A DNA stretch of 64,000 bases from Mycolicibacterium porcinum (GCA_002086835.1 MVIG01000005.1:186001-250000), one strand, 5' to 3'; shown: positions 55,478 through 64,000, numbered from the stretch's first letter. Numbers and translations are program-made. The notes: generated by a model from the letters alone, not told the origin.

Positions 55478-56031
55478 TTGGCCGACGCTACTCCCGCCCG
55501 CAACCCGTCGAACACCACCGACGTGACCCGCTCCGCCACGTCGTCGTTGTAACTCTGCATGGCCTGGCATCCGACGAGGAGTGCTTTCACATCCGCGACC
55601 GTGACGTCGTCCCGTACTGTGCCCGCCTTCTGCCCGGCGGCCAGCAGGTCGCCGAGGACCGACAGGTACTCCTCCTCGGCTTCGGGCACCACGGAATTCA
55701 CGTCGATACCTGATCCGGCGAGGGCGTCGACCAGGCCACGGTCGGCGGCGCCCCACTGCAGCACCATCGATCGCAGGAACGCGAACATCGCATCGGCCGG
55801 ATCGGCCTCGGCGAGCAGCGTCCGCCCCTCCTCCACGACACCGCGGATGCGCTCGGCGATGACCGCCTGGAACAACGCCTCCTTGGTCGGGAAGTGCCGG
55901 TACACGGTGCCCGCACCCACGCCGGCCCGGCGGGCGATCTCGTCGATGGGCACGGACAGTCCGTCGGCCGCGAACGTCTCGTACGCGACCTCCAGCACCC
56001 GGGCACGGTTCCGCGCCGCATCCGCACGCAT
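55474..56031 (-). CDS. TetR-family regulator
   Basis: A 185-residue regulator with the HTH at about 8-55 (VPIDEIARRAGVGAGTVYRHFPTKEALF) and a C-terminal ligand domain close to the TetR_C SbtR-type group (LLVGCQAMQSYNDDV). RBS GAGGTGA before the ATG. It is divergent from the SDR gene with a perfect 16-bp palindrome in the shared 113-bp region, and is cotranscribed with the LLM oxidoreductase. It therefore probably controls both enzymes and itself. Confidence 0.89.
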   Translation of the reverse strand: MRADAARNRARVLEVAYETFAADGLSVPIDEIARRAGVGAGTVYRHFPTKEALFQAVIAERIRGVVEEGRTLLAEADPADAMFAFLRSMVLQWGAADRGLVDALAGSGIDVNSVVPEAEEEYLSVLGDLLAAGQKAGTVRDDVTVADVKALLVGCQAMQSYNDDVAERVTSVVFDGLRAGVASAK

Positions 56032-56067
56032 TCGCGATCACCTCACAAACCTGTCAGAGACAAACCA

Positions 56068-56124
56068 TTGACAAAACGGGGCGCACGTTCCGTATATTCG
56101 TCTACAACCGGAGTGCACACTCCG
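56068..56124. promoter_or_regulatory. SDR promoter and palindromic operator
   Basis: TTGACA (56068-56073) and TATATT (56093-56098), spacing 19, form a plus-strand promoter. The perfect palindrome CGGAGTGCACACTCCG (56109-56124) lies just downstream, where a bound TetR protein would block transcription. Confidence 0.65.
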
Positions 56125-56144
56125 CTTAGCACTAGGAGTCTCTC

Positions 56145-57062
56145 ATGGCCAACTGGACCACCGCCAACATTCCGGACCAATCCGGCCGCACGGCCGTCAT
56201 CACCGGCGCCAATACCGGCCTCGGGCTCGAGACGGCGAAGGCCCTTGCCGCCAAGGGCGCCCATGTCGTCCTCGCCGTCCGAAACGTCGACAAAGGCGAG
56301 GCTGCCGTCGAGTGGATCTCGAGGTCGGTGCCGGACGCCGACCTCGAATTGCAGCGCCTCGATCTCGGGTCGCTGACGTCGGTGCGCGAAGCCGCCGACG
56401 AGATCAGGGCCAAGCACGACACCATCGACCTGTTGATCAACAACGCCGGCGTCATGTACCCGCCGAAGGAGACCACCGCCGATGGCTTCGAGCTGCAGTT
56501 CGGCACCAACCACCTCGGCCATTTCGCGCTCACTGGCCTGCTGCTCGACCGCTTGCTGCCGGTTCCGGGTTCGCGCGTCGTGACCGTCAGCAGCATCGGC
56601 CACCGCATCAACGCCGCGATCCATTTCGACGATCTGCAGTGGGAGCGCAGCTACAGCCGCGTCGGGGCGTACGGGCAATCGAAGTTGGCCAATCTGCTCT
56701 TCACCTACGAACTGCAGCGCCGTCTCACCGGCGAGAAGACCTCGGCGCTCGCCGCACACCCGGGCGGCTCGGACACCGAGTTGATGCGACATCTGCCGGA
56801 GGTCCTGCAGAAGGCGGTTCCGCTGCTGCGTCCGCTGTTCCAGGACGCGGCGGCCGGCGCCCTGCCGACGCTGCGTGCGGCGACCGATCCGGGCGCCCTC
56901 GGCGGGCAGTACTTCGGGCCGAACCTCACCACCCGCGGCTACCCGAAGGTCGTGCCGTCCAGCGACCAGTCCCACGACCTTCAGCTGCAGCGTCGGCTGT
57001 GGGCGGTGTCGGAGGAACTCACGGGCGTGACCTACCCGCAGTTGCAGGACGCGCGCGCCTGA
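56145..57062 (+). CDS. short-chain dehydrogenase/reductase (Rv0439c-like)
   Basis: A 305-residue SDR of the retinol-dehydrogenase/WWOX-like group. Cofactor motif ITGANTGLGLETAKALA near residue 20, NNAGVMYPP, catalytic Ser in VSSIGH and YGQSK (Tyr-x3-Lys). Substrate-binding loops resemble enzymes acting on lipophilic alcohols. In M. tuberculosis the homologue lies beside groEL2; here three genes intervene. It is probably repressed by the divergent TetR protein through the 16-bp palindrome. Confidence 0.9.
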   Translation: MANWTTANIPDQSGRTAVITGANTGLGLETAKALAAKGAHVVLAVRNVDKGEAAVEWISRSVPDADLELQRLDLGSLTSVREAADEIRAKHDTIDLLINNAGVMYPPKETTADGFELQFGTNHLGHFALTGLLLDRLLPVPGSRVVTVSSIGHRINAAIHFDDLQWERSYSRVGAYGQSKLANLLFTYELQRRLTGEKTSALAAHPGGSDTELMRHLPEVLQKAVPLLRPLFQDAAAGALPTLRAATDPGALGGQYFGPNLTTRGYPKVVPSSDQSHDLQLQRRLWAVSEELTGVTYPQLQDARA

Positions 57063-57078
57063 CCTTCCGCCGCCGATT

Positions 57079-57125
57079 TCGACGCCAGGGCAGTTCCGCC
57101 GCACTTCGAACTGCCCTGGTGTCGA
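57079..57125. repeat. intergenic palindrome, CGYCGNTTTCNAC family, copy B
   Basis: TCGACGCCAGGGCAGTTC (57079-57096) pairs with GAACTGCCCTGGTGTCGA (57108-57125), one mismatch; weaker pairing extends to 57071-57135. Follows the SDR gene and probably terminates it. Confidence 0.65.
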
Positions 57126-57152
57126 TCTCGACGCGAAGCACCGCACCGCGGC

Positions 57153-57158
57153 TAGGCT
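57153..57158 (+). promoter_or_regulatory. -10 box TAGGCT for leaderless cupin gene
   Basis: TAGGCT, 7 nt, then GTG 57166. Confidence 0.6.
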
Positions 57159-57165
57159 GGCGGTC

Positions 57166-57672
57166 GTGTCGTTCTGGGATCCCAGGAATGTGCCGCCCTA
57201 TCCCCCGGCCCGCTACACCAAGGACGAGCCGGAAGTCAGCGCCTGGCTGAGGCGTGGTGACGAGCCGCCCGACTACGACTCGCTGGGCCTCGTCAAGTAC
57301 CACTACCTGGCCAACCAACAACAGACCAATGGCGACTACGGGCTGTACCGCGTCGACATCAGCCCGCAGGGCGGCGGGCCCGGCCCACACTTCCACCGGG
57401 CCATGTCGGAGGCGTTCTTCGTCCTGTCGGGCACCGTCCGGCTCTATGACGGGAACGACTGGCGCGACGGCAACGAGGGCGACTTCCTGTACGTTCCACC
57501 GGGCGGCATCCATGGTTTCCGCAACGAGGCGGACGCGCCGACGTCGCTGTTGATGTTGTTTGCTCCCGGCGCGCCGCGCGAGGCCTATTTCGAAGGGTTC
57601 GCCCAGCTGGCCGACCTCAACGACGACGAACGCGCCGAGTGGTTCATCAAGAACGACAACTACTTCATCTGA
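57166..57672 (+). CDS. single-domain cupin protein
   Basis: A 168-residue cytosolic protein with one cupin barrel. The metal ligands are His76, His78 and Glu83 in PGPHFHRAMSEAFFVLSG, and the second motif is EGDFLYVPPGGIHGF. It resembles quercetin dioxygenase-like cupins; substrate unknown. The C-terminal 40 residues are acidic and helical. The start is supported by a leaderless -10 box. The helicase gene follows 84 bases downstream. Confidence 0.85.
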   Translation: MSFWDPRNVPPYPPARYTKDEPEVSAWLRRGDEPPDYDSLGLVKYHYLANQQQTNGDYGLYRVDISPQGGGPGPHFHRAMSEAFFVLSGTVRLYDGNDWRDGNEGDFLYVPPGGIHGFRNEADAPTSLLMLFAPGAPREAYFEGFAQLADLNDDERAEWFIKNDNYFI

Positions 57673-57756
57673 GCGACACGCCCGGGGCTTTCCTGCAGAG
57701 ATGCGCCGACGGAACGCGCTGGCCTAGACTGCTTTCCGACTGAGAGGAGTCCTCGG

Positions 57757-59463
57757 GTGCGGGCTGATGCAGCGCCCAGCACCCAGGCACTGCGGGGCTG
57801 GCAGCGCAAGGCGCTGGTGAAGTACTTGACCGCCAAACCGCGGGATTACCTTGCGGTCGCGACACCGGGCGCAGGTAAGACGACGTTTGCGCTGCGGATC
57901 GCGGCCGAACTGCTCAACGACCGTACGGTCGACGCGATCACGGTGGTGGTGCCCACCGAGCATCTGAAGATCCAGTGGGCCCAGTCGGCCGCGCGTAACG
58001 GCATCTCGCTCGATCCGAAGTTCAGCAACTCCAACTCACAGACCTCCGCCGAGTACCACGGTGTCGTCGTCACCTACGCCCAGGTGGCCAGCCATCCCAC
58101 CCGGCACCGCGTGCGCACCGAGAATCGCAAGACCCTGGTCATCTTCGACGAGATCCACCACGGTGGTGACTCGAAGAGTTGGGGCGACGCGATGCGCGAG
58201 GCCTTCGACGACGCGACCCGGCGGTTGTCCCTGACCGGTACCCCGTTCCGCAGCGATGACAGCCCGATCCCGTTCGTCAACTACGAGCCCGACGAGAGCG
58301 GGTACCAGCGCTCCCGGGCCGACCACGTGTACGGCTATTCGGATGCGCTGGCCGACGGCGTGGTCCGGCCCGTGGTGTTCCTGGCGTACTCGGGCGAGGC
58401 CCGCTGGCGGGACAGCGCCGGCGAGGAGCATGCGGCCCGACTCGGTGAGCCGCTCACCGCGGAGCAGACCGCGCGGGCCTGGCGCACCGCGTTGAACCCG
58501 GCCGGCGAGTGGATGCCCGCCGTCATCGCCGCCGCCGACAAGCGGCTGCAGCAGAAGCGCCAACATGTGCCCGATGCCGGCGGCATGATCATCGCCACCA
58601 ACCAGACCACCGCCCGCGCCTACGCCGATCTGCTCACCAAGATCACCGGCGAGGCTCCGACGGTGGTGCTCTCCGACGATCCGTCCGCCTCGGACCGGAT
58701 CAGCCAGTACTCGGCCAGCACCAGCCGCTGGCTGGTCGCGGTGCGCATGGTGTCCGAAGGCGTCGATGTGCCGCGACTGTCGGTCGGTGTCTATGCCACG
58801 AGCGCATCGACGCCGTTGTTCTTCGCTCAGGCCATCGGCCGGTTCGTGCGGTCCCGCCGGCCCGGCGAGACCGCCAGCATCTTCCTTCCCTCGGTACCGA
58901 ATCTGCTGCTGCTGGCCAGTGAGATGGAGGCTCAGCGCAACCACGTGCTGGGCAAGCCGCACCGGGAATCCGACGGGCTGGACGACGAGGCACTCGAGGC
59001 CGCCGAGAAGCGCCAGGACGAGAAGAGCGAGCTGGAGAACGGCTTCGAGTCCCTCGGCGCCGACGCCGAGCTGGACCAGGTCATCTTCGACGGATCCTCA
59101 TTCGGCACCGCGACGCCGGCAGGCAGCGACGAGGAAGCCGACTATCTGGGCATACCGGGCCTGCTCGACGCCGAGCAGATGCGAGACCTGTTGCGCCGCA
59201 GGCAGGATGAGCAACTCACCAAGCGCACGGCCGAGGCCGCGGTATCGGGCGGGCCGCCGGCGCCGCGCACCACGCATGGCCAGATCCGCGAACTGCGTCG
59301 CGAGCTCAACGCGCTGGTGACCATCGCCCATCACCGCACCGGTAAGCCGCACGGCTGGATCCACAACGAGCTCCGCCGCATCTGTGGCGGGCCTCCGGTG
59401 GCCGCGGCCACCACCGATCAGCTCAAAGCCCGCATCGAGGCCGTGCGGGACCTGAAGGCCTGA
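57757..59463 (+). CDS. superfamily 2 DEAD/DEAH-box helicase (RadD/Rv2917-like)
   Basis: A 568-residue ATP-dependent helicase. Motif Q-like LRGWQRKAL, Walker A ATPGAGKTT (35-43), motif II DEIHHGG (131-137), motif III LTGTPFRSD and motif VI QAIGRFVRSRRPGE. The extension after about residue 400 is rich in acidic residues and ends in a helical domain (TTHGQIRELRRELNALV) that resembles a nucleic-acid-binding module of actinobacterial DNA-repair helicases. GTG 57757 with GAGAGGAG upstream. It is not part of a restriction or defence operon here: neighbours are a cupin and a secreted protein. Confidence 0.85.
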   Translation: MRADAAPSTQALRGWQRKALVKYLTAKPRDYLAVATPGAGKTTFALRIAAELLNDRTVDAITVVVPTEHLKIQWAQSAARNGISLDPKFSNSNSQTSAEYHGVVVTYAQVASHPTRHRVRTENRKTLVIFDEIHHGGDSKSWGDAMREAFDDATRRLSLTGTPFRSDDSPIPFVNYEPDESGYQRSRADHVYGYSDALADGVVRPVVFLAYSGEARWRDSAGEEHAARLGEPLTAEQTARAWRTALNPAGEWMPAVIAAADKRLQQKRQHVPDAGGMIIATNQTTARAYADLLTKITGEAPTVVLSDDPSASDRISQYSASTSRWLVAVRMVSEGVDVPRLSVGVYATSASTPLFFAQAIGRFVRSRRPGETASIFLPSVPNLLLLASEMEAQRNHVLGKPHRESDGLDDEALEAAEKRQDEKSELENGFESLGADAELDQVIFDGSSFGTATPAGSDEEADYLGIPGLLDAEQMRDLLRRRQDEQLTKRTAEAAVSGGPPAPRTTHGQIRELRRELNALVTIAHHRTGKPHGWIHNELRRICGGPPVAAATTDQLKARIEAVRDLKA

Positions 59464-59557
59464 CCGGTGCCCAGCGCGCCGCACGTCCACGAATAAATTC
59501 AGAGTCCGCGAAACTCGCCCGAGACCGAACTGGAACTTGTTACAGTCGCCCAATTGC

Positions 59558-59576
59558 GTTCTGTGACAGTCAGAAC
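59558..59576. promoter_or_regulatory. inverted repeat GTTCTG-N7-CAGAAC
   Basis: Perfect 6-bp arms in the leader of the large secreted-protein gene, 17 bp before its ATG. Possible operator or mRNA hairpin. Confidence 0.35.
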
Positions 59577-59592
59577 AGTTGGGGGAGGCGAA

Positions 59593-61830
59593 ATGACGAC
59601 GACGTCCGCTACCGCTGGAGGCGCTCGATTCATCGGACGGGTGGGCGCTCTCGCCGTCGCCCTCGGTATCGGTGTGGCGGTTGCCAACGGCACCGCGATT
59701 GCCTCCGCGGAGACCGGCGGCTCGGACTCGTCAGGCACCACCAACAGTGCGAAGACAGATAGCCCAACCCAGAAGAAGGGCCCTCGCAAGCCGTCGCTCT
59801 CCGGCCCGGACAAGCTGGCCAAACGGGTCAGCGAGGTGACCGCCAAGGTGGAGTCCGCCCTCGGTAACTCGAAGCTCGGCGAACGTCGGCCATCCGCGGC
59901 GTCAACGGAGCCGACCACGCCGACCGCGTCGACCGACCGGAAGTCGAAGGACGACAAGGGCGGCAAGTCGGCGGCCACTGTCACCGGGGTGGTGGACACC
60001 GCCGTCGACAACGTACGGAAGGCGGTGTCGCAGGCCGTCGGCGCGACGACCGATGCGCCACGCAAGCGGCAGGCCGCGCTGGACACCAGACCGGCTGCCG
60101 TCGAGACCGACAAGGCCGCACCGCTGGAAACCCTGACGGTCATCACCAAGACGGTGGCGAAAGACGTTGTAGATCAACTGATCCCGTCCGCGCCTCGCAT
60201 CCAGGCGCCGACGCCGCAGCCCATTCCGGAGATGGTGGCGGCGGTGACGGAACGGCTCAAGCCGCTGCTGCCGCAAACGCCGGTGAGCCCGATCCAGGAC
60301 ATCGGCCTGGCGGCACTGCTGGGCTGGTCCCGCCGCGACGGCAGGCAGGGGCTCGTGCCGATCGGGCGGGTCACCACACCGGAGGCGACCTCGCAGGTGA
60401 CCTCCGAAGTGACAACGGAGGCAACGAGCATCCTCGCCACCGAAGACCAACTGGCGGCCGAGCAGCAGGTCAGCCAGATCGTGAACACGCCGATCGTCCA
60501 GGTGGCCAAGGTGGTCCTGATGGCCGCGTGGTATGCCGAGGCGCTCAGGAACTTCTCCGCCGTCGGCGGGCCCGACTGGACGAATCTGTCACAGCTCAAC
60601 GAGGCGGCGACGGAGTACGCCAACCAATCGGCGACCGAGTTCCTGCTGCTGAATTCGAACGATCCGAAGCTGCTGCTTCAGGTCAACCCGCCGCACAGCT
60701 GGAACGGGCAGAATGCCGGCGGCACCCGGATCTGGTACGACAACCCGGACACCGTCTATCGGTTCACCGGAATCAACGGCGCCTCGACCTACCAGATCGA
60801 GGGCAAGATCGACGGCTACGACCCGGCCGATCCGAGCACGCACCCCACGTCCGCCAACACCAATTTCAGTGTGCTGACGGGTATCAACGGGGTCACCGCG
60901 GCGAATCTCGACGGTGAGCAACTCAGTGTCCGCGACGACGGGACGTTCACCATCGTGGTGAGCCCCAACGCGGCGCCGGACAACCCCGAGCAGGGCATGA
61001 ACTACATCCAGGCTCCGGCCAACTCGACCATCCTGGCCACTCGAAACACGTTGGGCGACTGGAACACCGAGACCCCGATGACGCTGACCATCGAGAAGAC
61101 CGCCGGGCCGCCGAGCAGCTTGTTCAGCCAGATCGGTGGGTTCGCCATCCCGGGCATCGGCGAAACCGTGGTCAAGAATCCGGCCCTGATGAACCTGGTG
61201 TCGATCATCCCGGCGTTCGACCAGGCCCCGCTCCTGTTGTCGTCCACCGAAACCGCCCTGCTGATGCTGGTGACCGGGATCAGCGGCGAGAACACCTATA
61301 TGACCGTGGCCACGGGCGCCACCGGGACGCCCAACACGTTGTCCCAGCCGCAGCACAACGCGCAGTTCCTCTCCACCCAGTTGCAGAGCGCGGGCTACTT
61401 CCAGCTCAAGGACGACGAGGCGATGATCATCACCGTCGATCCGGGTGACGCCGAGTACTTCGTGGTGCCGGTGACCAACGACTGGACCATCACCAACGAC
61501 ACCCGCAATCAGCAGACCAGCCTCAACAACAGCCAGGCGGTCAAGAACGCGGACGGCACGTACACGATCGTGGTGTCGAAGAACGATCCCGGCGTGGCCA
61601 ATTGGGTGTCCACCGGTGGGCTGAACCAGGGCACCATCTCGATGCGGTTCCAGGGTGTGGACCCCGAGGCCGAGAACATGCCGACGGTGTCGACGCGCGT
61701 GGTGAAGGTTTCAGAGGTGCAGGGCATCCTGGCCGATGACCCCAACACCACGAGCGAGCAGTTGAACTACGACCGCGCACAGCAGATCGCCGACCGGCAG
61801 GCCGGATACGACCGCCGCTACACGGTGTAG
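59593..61830 (+). CDS. large secreted protein with DUF1214-like domains
   Basis: A 745-residue exported protein. A signal peptide (about 1-40, ending TAIASA) is followed by a low-complexity Ser/Thr/Lys/Pro stretch (to about 250). The folded region has two DUF1214-like beta parts. The first reads YDNPDTVYRFTGINGASTY, DDGTFTIVVSPNAAP and TLGDWNTETPMTLTIEK. The second reads TNDTRNQQTSLNNSQAV, DGTYTIVVSKNDPGVANWV and GTISMRFQGVDPE. The family match is by recognition of these blocks. DUF1214 proteins usually also carry DUF1254, not seen here. GGGGGAGG precedes the ATG. Function unknown; a cell-surface role is inferred. Confidence 0.78.
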   Translation: MTTTSATAGGARFIGRVGALAVALGIGVAVANGTAIASAETGGSDSSGTTNSAKTDSPTQKKGPRKPSLSGPDKLAKRVSEVTAKVESALGNSKLGERRPSAASTEPTTPTASTDRKSKDDKGGKSAATVTGVVDTAVDNVRKAVSQAVGATTDAPRKRQAALDTRPAAVETDKAAPLETLTVITKTVAKDVVDQLIPSAPRIQAPTPQPIPEMVAAVTERLKPLLPQTPVSPIQDIGLAALLGWSRRDGRQGLVPIGRVTTPEATSQVTSEVTTEATSILATEDQLAAEQQVSQIVNTPIVQVAKVVLMAAWYAEALRNFSAVGGPDWTNLSQLNEAATEYANQSATEFLLLNSNDPKLLLQVNPPHSWNGQNAGGTRIWYDNPDTVYRFTGINGASTYQIEGKIDGYDPADPSTHPTSANTNFSVLTGINGVTAANLDGEQLSVRDDGTFTIVVSPNAAPDNPEQGMNYIQAPANSTILATRNTLGDWNTETPMTLTIEKTAGPPSSLFSQIGGFAIPGIGETVVKNPALMNLVSIIPAFDQAPLLLSSTETALLMLVTGISGENTYMTVATGATGTPNTLSQPQHNAQFLSTQLQSAGYFQLKDDEAMIITVDPGDAEYFVVPVTNDWTITNDTRNQQTSLNNSQAVKNADGTYTIVVSKNDPGVANWVSTGGLNQGTISMRFQGVDPEAENMPTVSTRVVKVSEVQGILADDPNTTSEQLNYDRAQQIADRQAGYDRRYTV

Positions 61831-61887
61831 GTGCGCCGGCCCGCCGCCCGCCGCCCGCCGCTCACCGCTCACCGCTCACAACCGCAC

Positions 61888-61943
61888 CGTTTTCCACACC
61901 CGGGTCGTGCTCGTCGAAAATCACAGCCCGGGTGTAGAAAACG
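61888..61943. repeat. intergenic palindrome, CGYCGNTTTCNAC family, copy E
   Basis: A 22-nt arm (61888-61909, CGTTTTCCACACCCGGG...) and its partner (61922-61943) pair with two or three mismatches. Further matches extend to about 61881-61950. Between two convergent genes. Confidence 0.6.
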
Positions 61944-61971
61944 ATGCGGCGCAGCAACGGCGACGCAGGCT

Positions 61972-62787
61972 CTAGAGCCCCAGCAGCTCGGGCAGGTCGG
62001 CGACCGAATCGATGACGTAATTGGGTTGCATCGCGAATTCGTCTGCGGCCCAACGGTCCAAGGTGGCCTGGCGGAACTTCCCGGTCCGCACCAGCACTCC
62101 GGCCATCCCCACCACCTGGGCCGCCAGCACGTCGTTGTTGAGGTCGTCGCCGATCATGTACATCTCTTCGGGGTCGACGCCGAGGCGGTTGGCGGCGGAG
62201 AGGAACCCTTCCGGCGCGGGCTTCCCGACGGCGATGGCCTTGCGCCCCGAGGTCTCTTCCATCCCGATCAGGTACATGCCGGTGTCGACCCGCAGTCCGT
62301 CGGTGGTGGTCCAGGAGGTGCTGCGGTGCATGGCGACGACGGGCACGCCCTGGGCCATCCAGTCATAGACCCAACTCAGGGTGAGGTGGTTGTACTCCGG
62401 CCCGGCCCCGCCGAGGAGCACCACGTCCGGGGTGTCGGGCGCTGCCGGCCCGGTGAAGTCGCTCGAGTACACGACGTCGACGCCGGGCATGTCCTCACCG
62501 ATCTGCCCACTGTTGACCAGGAAACATCGGGCACCCGGGTAGCGGTCGCGCACGTACTCGGCGGTCAGCGCCGCCGCGGTGATGACTTCGTGGGCAGCGA
62601 CGTCCATGCCGGCCGCGGTCAGCAGGTCGGCGATCTGCGCCCGGGTGCGGGTGGTGGTGTTGGTCAGGTAGGACCGGGCGATGTCGTTCTCGGCAAGCAC
62701 CCGCAGCGTCTGAGCCGCGCCGTCGATGGGCTGCCAGGAGGTCACCAGCACACCATCGATGTCGAAGAGCACCCCACCGATAGCCAT
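61972..62787 (-). CDS. HAD-IIA family phosphatase
   Basis: A 271-residue NagD/LHPP-type phosphatase. The nucleophile motif is GVLFDIDGVLV (Asp9, Asp11), motif II is LTNTTTRTRAQI, motif III has Lys in VGKPAPEGF, and motif IV is MIGDDLNNDVLAA. The capping-domain class IIA layout fits cytosolic sugar-phosphate or pyrophosphate phosphatases. ATG 62787 has TACTGT 6 nt upstream. It stands next to the PH-domain membrane gene on the same strand, 25 bases apart. Confidence 0.9.
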   Translation of the reverse strand: MAIGGVLFDIDGVLVTSWQPIDGAAQTLRVLAENDIARSYLTNTTTRTRAQIADLLTAAGMDVAAHEVITAAALTAEYVRDRYPGARCFLVNSGQIGEDMPGVDVVYSSDFTGPAAPDTPDVVLLGGAGPEYNHLTLSWVYDWMAQGVPVVAMHRSTSWTTTDGLRVDTGMYLIGMEETSGRKAIAVGKPAPEGFLSAANRLGVDPEEMYMIGDDLNNDVLAAQVVGMAGVLVRTGKFRQATLDRWAADEFAMQPNYVIDSVADLPELLGL

Positions 62788-62793
62788 GCAGCG

Positions 62794-62799
62794 ACAGTA
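62794..62799 (-). promoter_or_regulatory. -10 box TACTGT for leaderless HAD gene
   Basis: Minus-strand TACTGT, 6 nt, then ATG 62787. Confidence 0.5.
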
Positions 62800-62812
62800 A
62801 ACGCCCGCGAAT

Positions 62813-64000
62813 TCAGCGCAACTCGGGGCCTGCCCGACCGGACGCCCAACCGTTGTCAGCCACCCATGGCGTCGCGGCCACCGCCACCGACCATGCGTGA
62901 TGGGCCGGCACGTCGAGCACCTGGTAGCGCTTCTCCCCCGCGGCGGTCGCGGCGATCAGGGTGGCCACCCCGGCGCGGCGCTGAAAGTACGTCTGCCGCA
63001 CCGTCCATCCGATGATCCCGGCGGTGTCCAGGTGATCACGGCGGCGCTCCAGGCTGCCGGTGCGGGCCACCAGCCAGCCGTCGCGCACCAGATGGCCCAG
63101 GGACCGCGCCCGGTCCGCGGCCAGCAGACAGGCACACACGAGTACCAGTGCCCACAGCACCCACACCCACACCGGCACCCCGACGAGCAGAATCACCACC
63201 CCGGCCAGCACCGGCAGCGTCACCGCGCGGGTCCAGCGCCGACGCACCGCCGCCGGGCCGTGGGTCTGCAGCGGGGCATCCACTGCCTCCGGATTGCCGA
63301 TCAACCCGGCCAGCACAGTCCTGGCGGTCTGCGCCGGGCACGGCGGCAGCAGGAGCGAGGCCTCCCCCTCGCCGCCGACGCCGGTCATCACCGCATCCAG
63401 CCGGGCTCCGCCGAAGGCCCGCACCAGCAGCGGCTCTCGCAGGGTGCCGCCGCGCATCCGCCGCATGTCATAGGTGTGCTCGCGCAACCGGAGCAGCCCG
63501 TGCTGCAGGTGCAACACTCCCCCTTTTTCGGGAATTTCTCGCCGTGTCAGCACCAGATTTCCGTAGGTCAGCAAGGACCGCAGCACCGAGAGCACCACCG
63601 AGGCCACCAGCACCACCACGACCCCGGCCACCACACTGACCAGCACGCCCAGTCGCTCGGCCACCACGATCCCGGACTGGGCCAGCTGCGAGTTCCGCAG
63701 CGCCGCACCCACTCCGGCTTGGTAGATCACTCCGGCCGCGGCGGCGATCATGGCCAGGCCCGTGAAGCTCAGCGGACTGTAGCGCAGCCAGGACGGTTGC
63801 CAGCGGGCCAGCTCGCGGCCTGCCGGTGCGTCGGCAACGGGCACGGCGTCGGCCAGCAGGATCGCGCGCAGCCTCGGTACCTGCTCCGCCTCGACCGCAT
63901 CCAGGGCGAACTCGGTGTCTCCCTTGGCTTCCTGACCGGTGCTGATCCGCAGAACGGTGAGCCCGAGCAGCCGGTGCAGCAGCCGGGCGTCGGTGGACAC
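62813..64000 (-). CDS. bacterial PH-domain membrane protein, YdbT-like (5' end outside window)
   Basis: The frame enters from the window edge, so the 395 visible residues are the C-terminal part; family members have about 480-500 residues. The visible order is the end of one PH (DUF304) domain (LTVLRISTGQEAKGDTEF), a membrane pair (about 75-135), a second PH domain (LVLTRREIPEKGGVLHLQHGLLRLREHTYDMRRMRGGTLREP), another pair of helices (about 258-295) and a third PH-like region (DGWLVARTGSLERRRDHLDT). YdbT and its partner YdbS are envelope proteins of unclear role; the partner gene would lie upstream, outside the window. Confidence 0.82.
   Translation of the reverse strand: MSTDARLLHRLLGLTVLRISTGQEAKGDTEFALDAVEAEQVPRLRAILLADAVPVADAPAGRELARWQPSWLRYSPLSFTGLAMIAAAAGVIYQAGVGAALRNSQLAQSGIVVAERLGVLVSVVAGVVVVLVASVVLSVLRSLLTYGNLVLTRREIPEKGGVLHLQHGLLRLREHTYDMRRMRGGTLREPLLVRAFGGARLDAVMTGVGGEGEASLLLPPCPAQTARTVLAGLIGNPEAVDAPLQTHGPAAVRRRWTRAVTLPVLAGVVILLVGVPVWVWVLWALVLVCACLLAADRARSLGHLVRDGWLVARTGSLERRRDHLDTAGIIGWTVRQTYFQRRAGVATLIAATAAGEKRYQVLDVPAHHAWSVAVAATPWVADNGWASGRAGPELR

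Overview
The window is a piece of a high-GC mycobacterial chromosome. Most likely it comes from a fast-growing Mycolicibacterium-type species. It carries mycothiol (mshA), mycolate-modification (umaA), HbhA, glyoxylate-shunt (icl, ramB) and GroEL2 genes. Their order follows, in reverse, the M. tuberculosis block I remember as Rv0486 to Rv0439c. All statements about M. tuberculosis gene order rest on memory of that genome, not on a search. No tRNA, rRNA, CRISPR array, insertion sequence or phage gene was seen.

Layout. 0-14 kb is core genome: mshA (3' end outside the window) with its ROK-type regulator, an SDR enzyme, the murB-lprQ cell-wall pair, two tandem DUF2505 genes, a methyltransferase-like gene, a nitrilase, an LmeA-like DUF2993 protein, deoC, small envelope proteins, hbhA, an XRE regulator, a DUF445 membrane protein and a TetR regulator. 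14-20.8 kb is lipid and acetate metabolism: a PPK2 kinase, umaA, fadB2, icl, an acyl-ACP thioesterase and ramB. 20.9-29.5 kb mixes accessory units (a TetR/quinone reductase pair, an MFS permease) with lpdC, small membrane proteins, a DUF779 protein that lacks its usual aldehyde dehydrogenase neighbour, and a prolyl oligopeptidase.

At 29.6-51.6 kb the order no longer matches M. tuberculosis. This stretch holds an amino-acid catabolic cluster (Lrp regulator, fused 2-oxoacid:ferredoxin oxidoreductase, leucine/valine dehydrogenase, APC permease), a second PPK2, an aldehyde dehydrogenase and a secreted repeat protein with a lysine-rich tail. It also holds a Ser/Thr kinase fused to an Mce-associated-like sensor domain, an amidohydrolase, and a two-component cluster next to a bicupin. 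51.7-64 kb returns to groEL2 with two CIRCE operators. It is followed by a Tat-exported deacetylase, an F420-type oxidoreductase/TetR/SDR unit, a cupin, a helicase, a large secreted protein, a HAD phosphatase and a PH-domain membrane protein cut by the window end.

The most informative signals outside genes are regulatory. About 16 genes have a TANNNT box 6-8 nt before the start codon, the pattern of leaderless mycobacterial transcripts; murB and its divergent neighbour even share -10 bases. A degenerate palindrome built on CGYCGNTTTCNAC recurs between genes, mostly convergent ones, and may be a repeated bidirectional terminator. Direct repeats TGCnAAG-N2-TGCnAAG lie in both the icl and ramB upstream regions and are probable RamB boxes. 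Strong operator candidates also lie upstream of two TetR-controlled units and the leucine dehydrogenase gene. I did not find an obviously new defence or mobile system.
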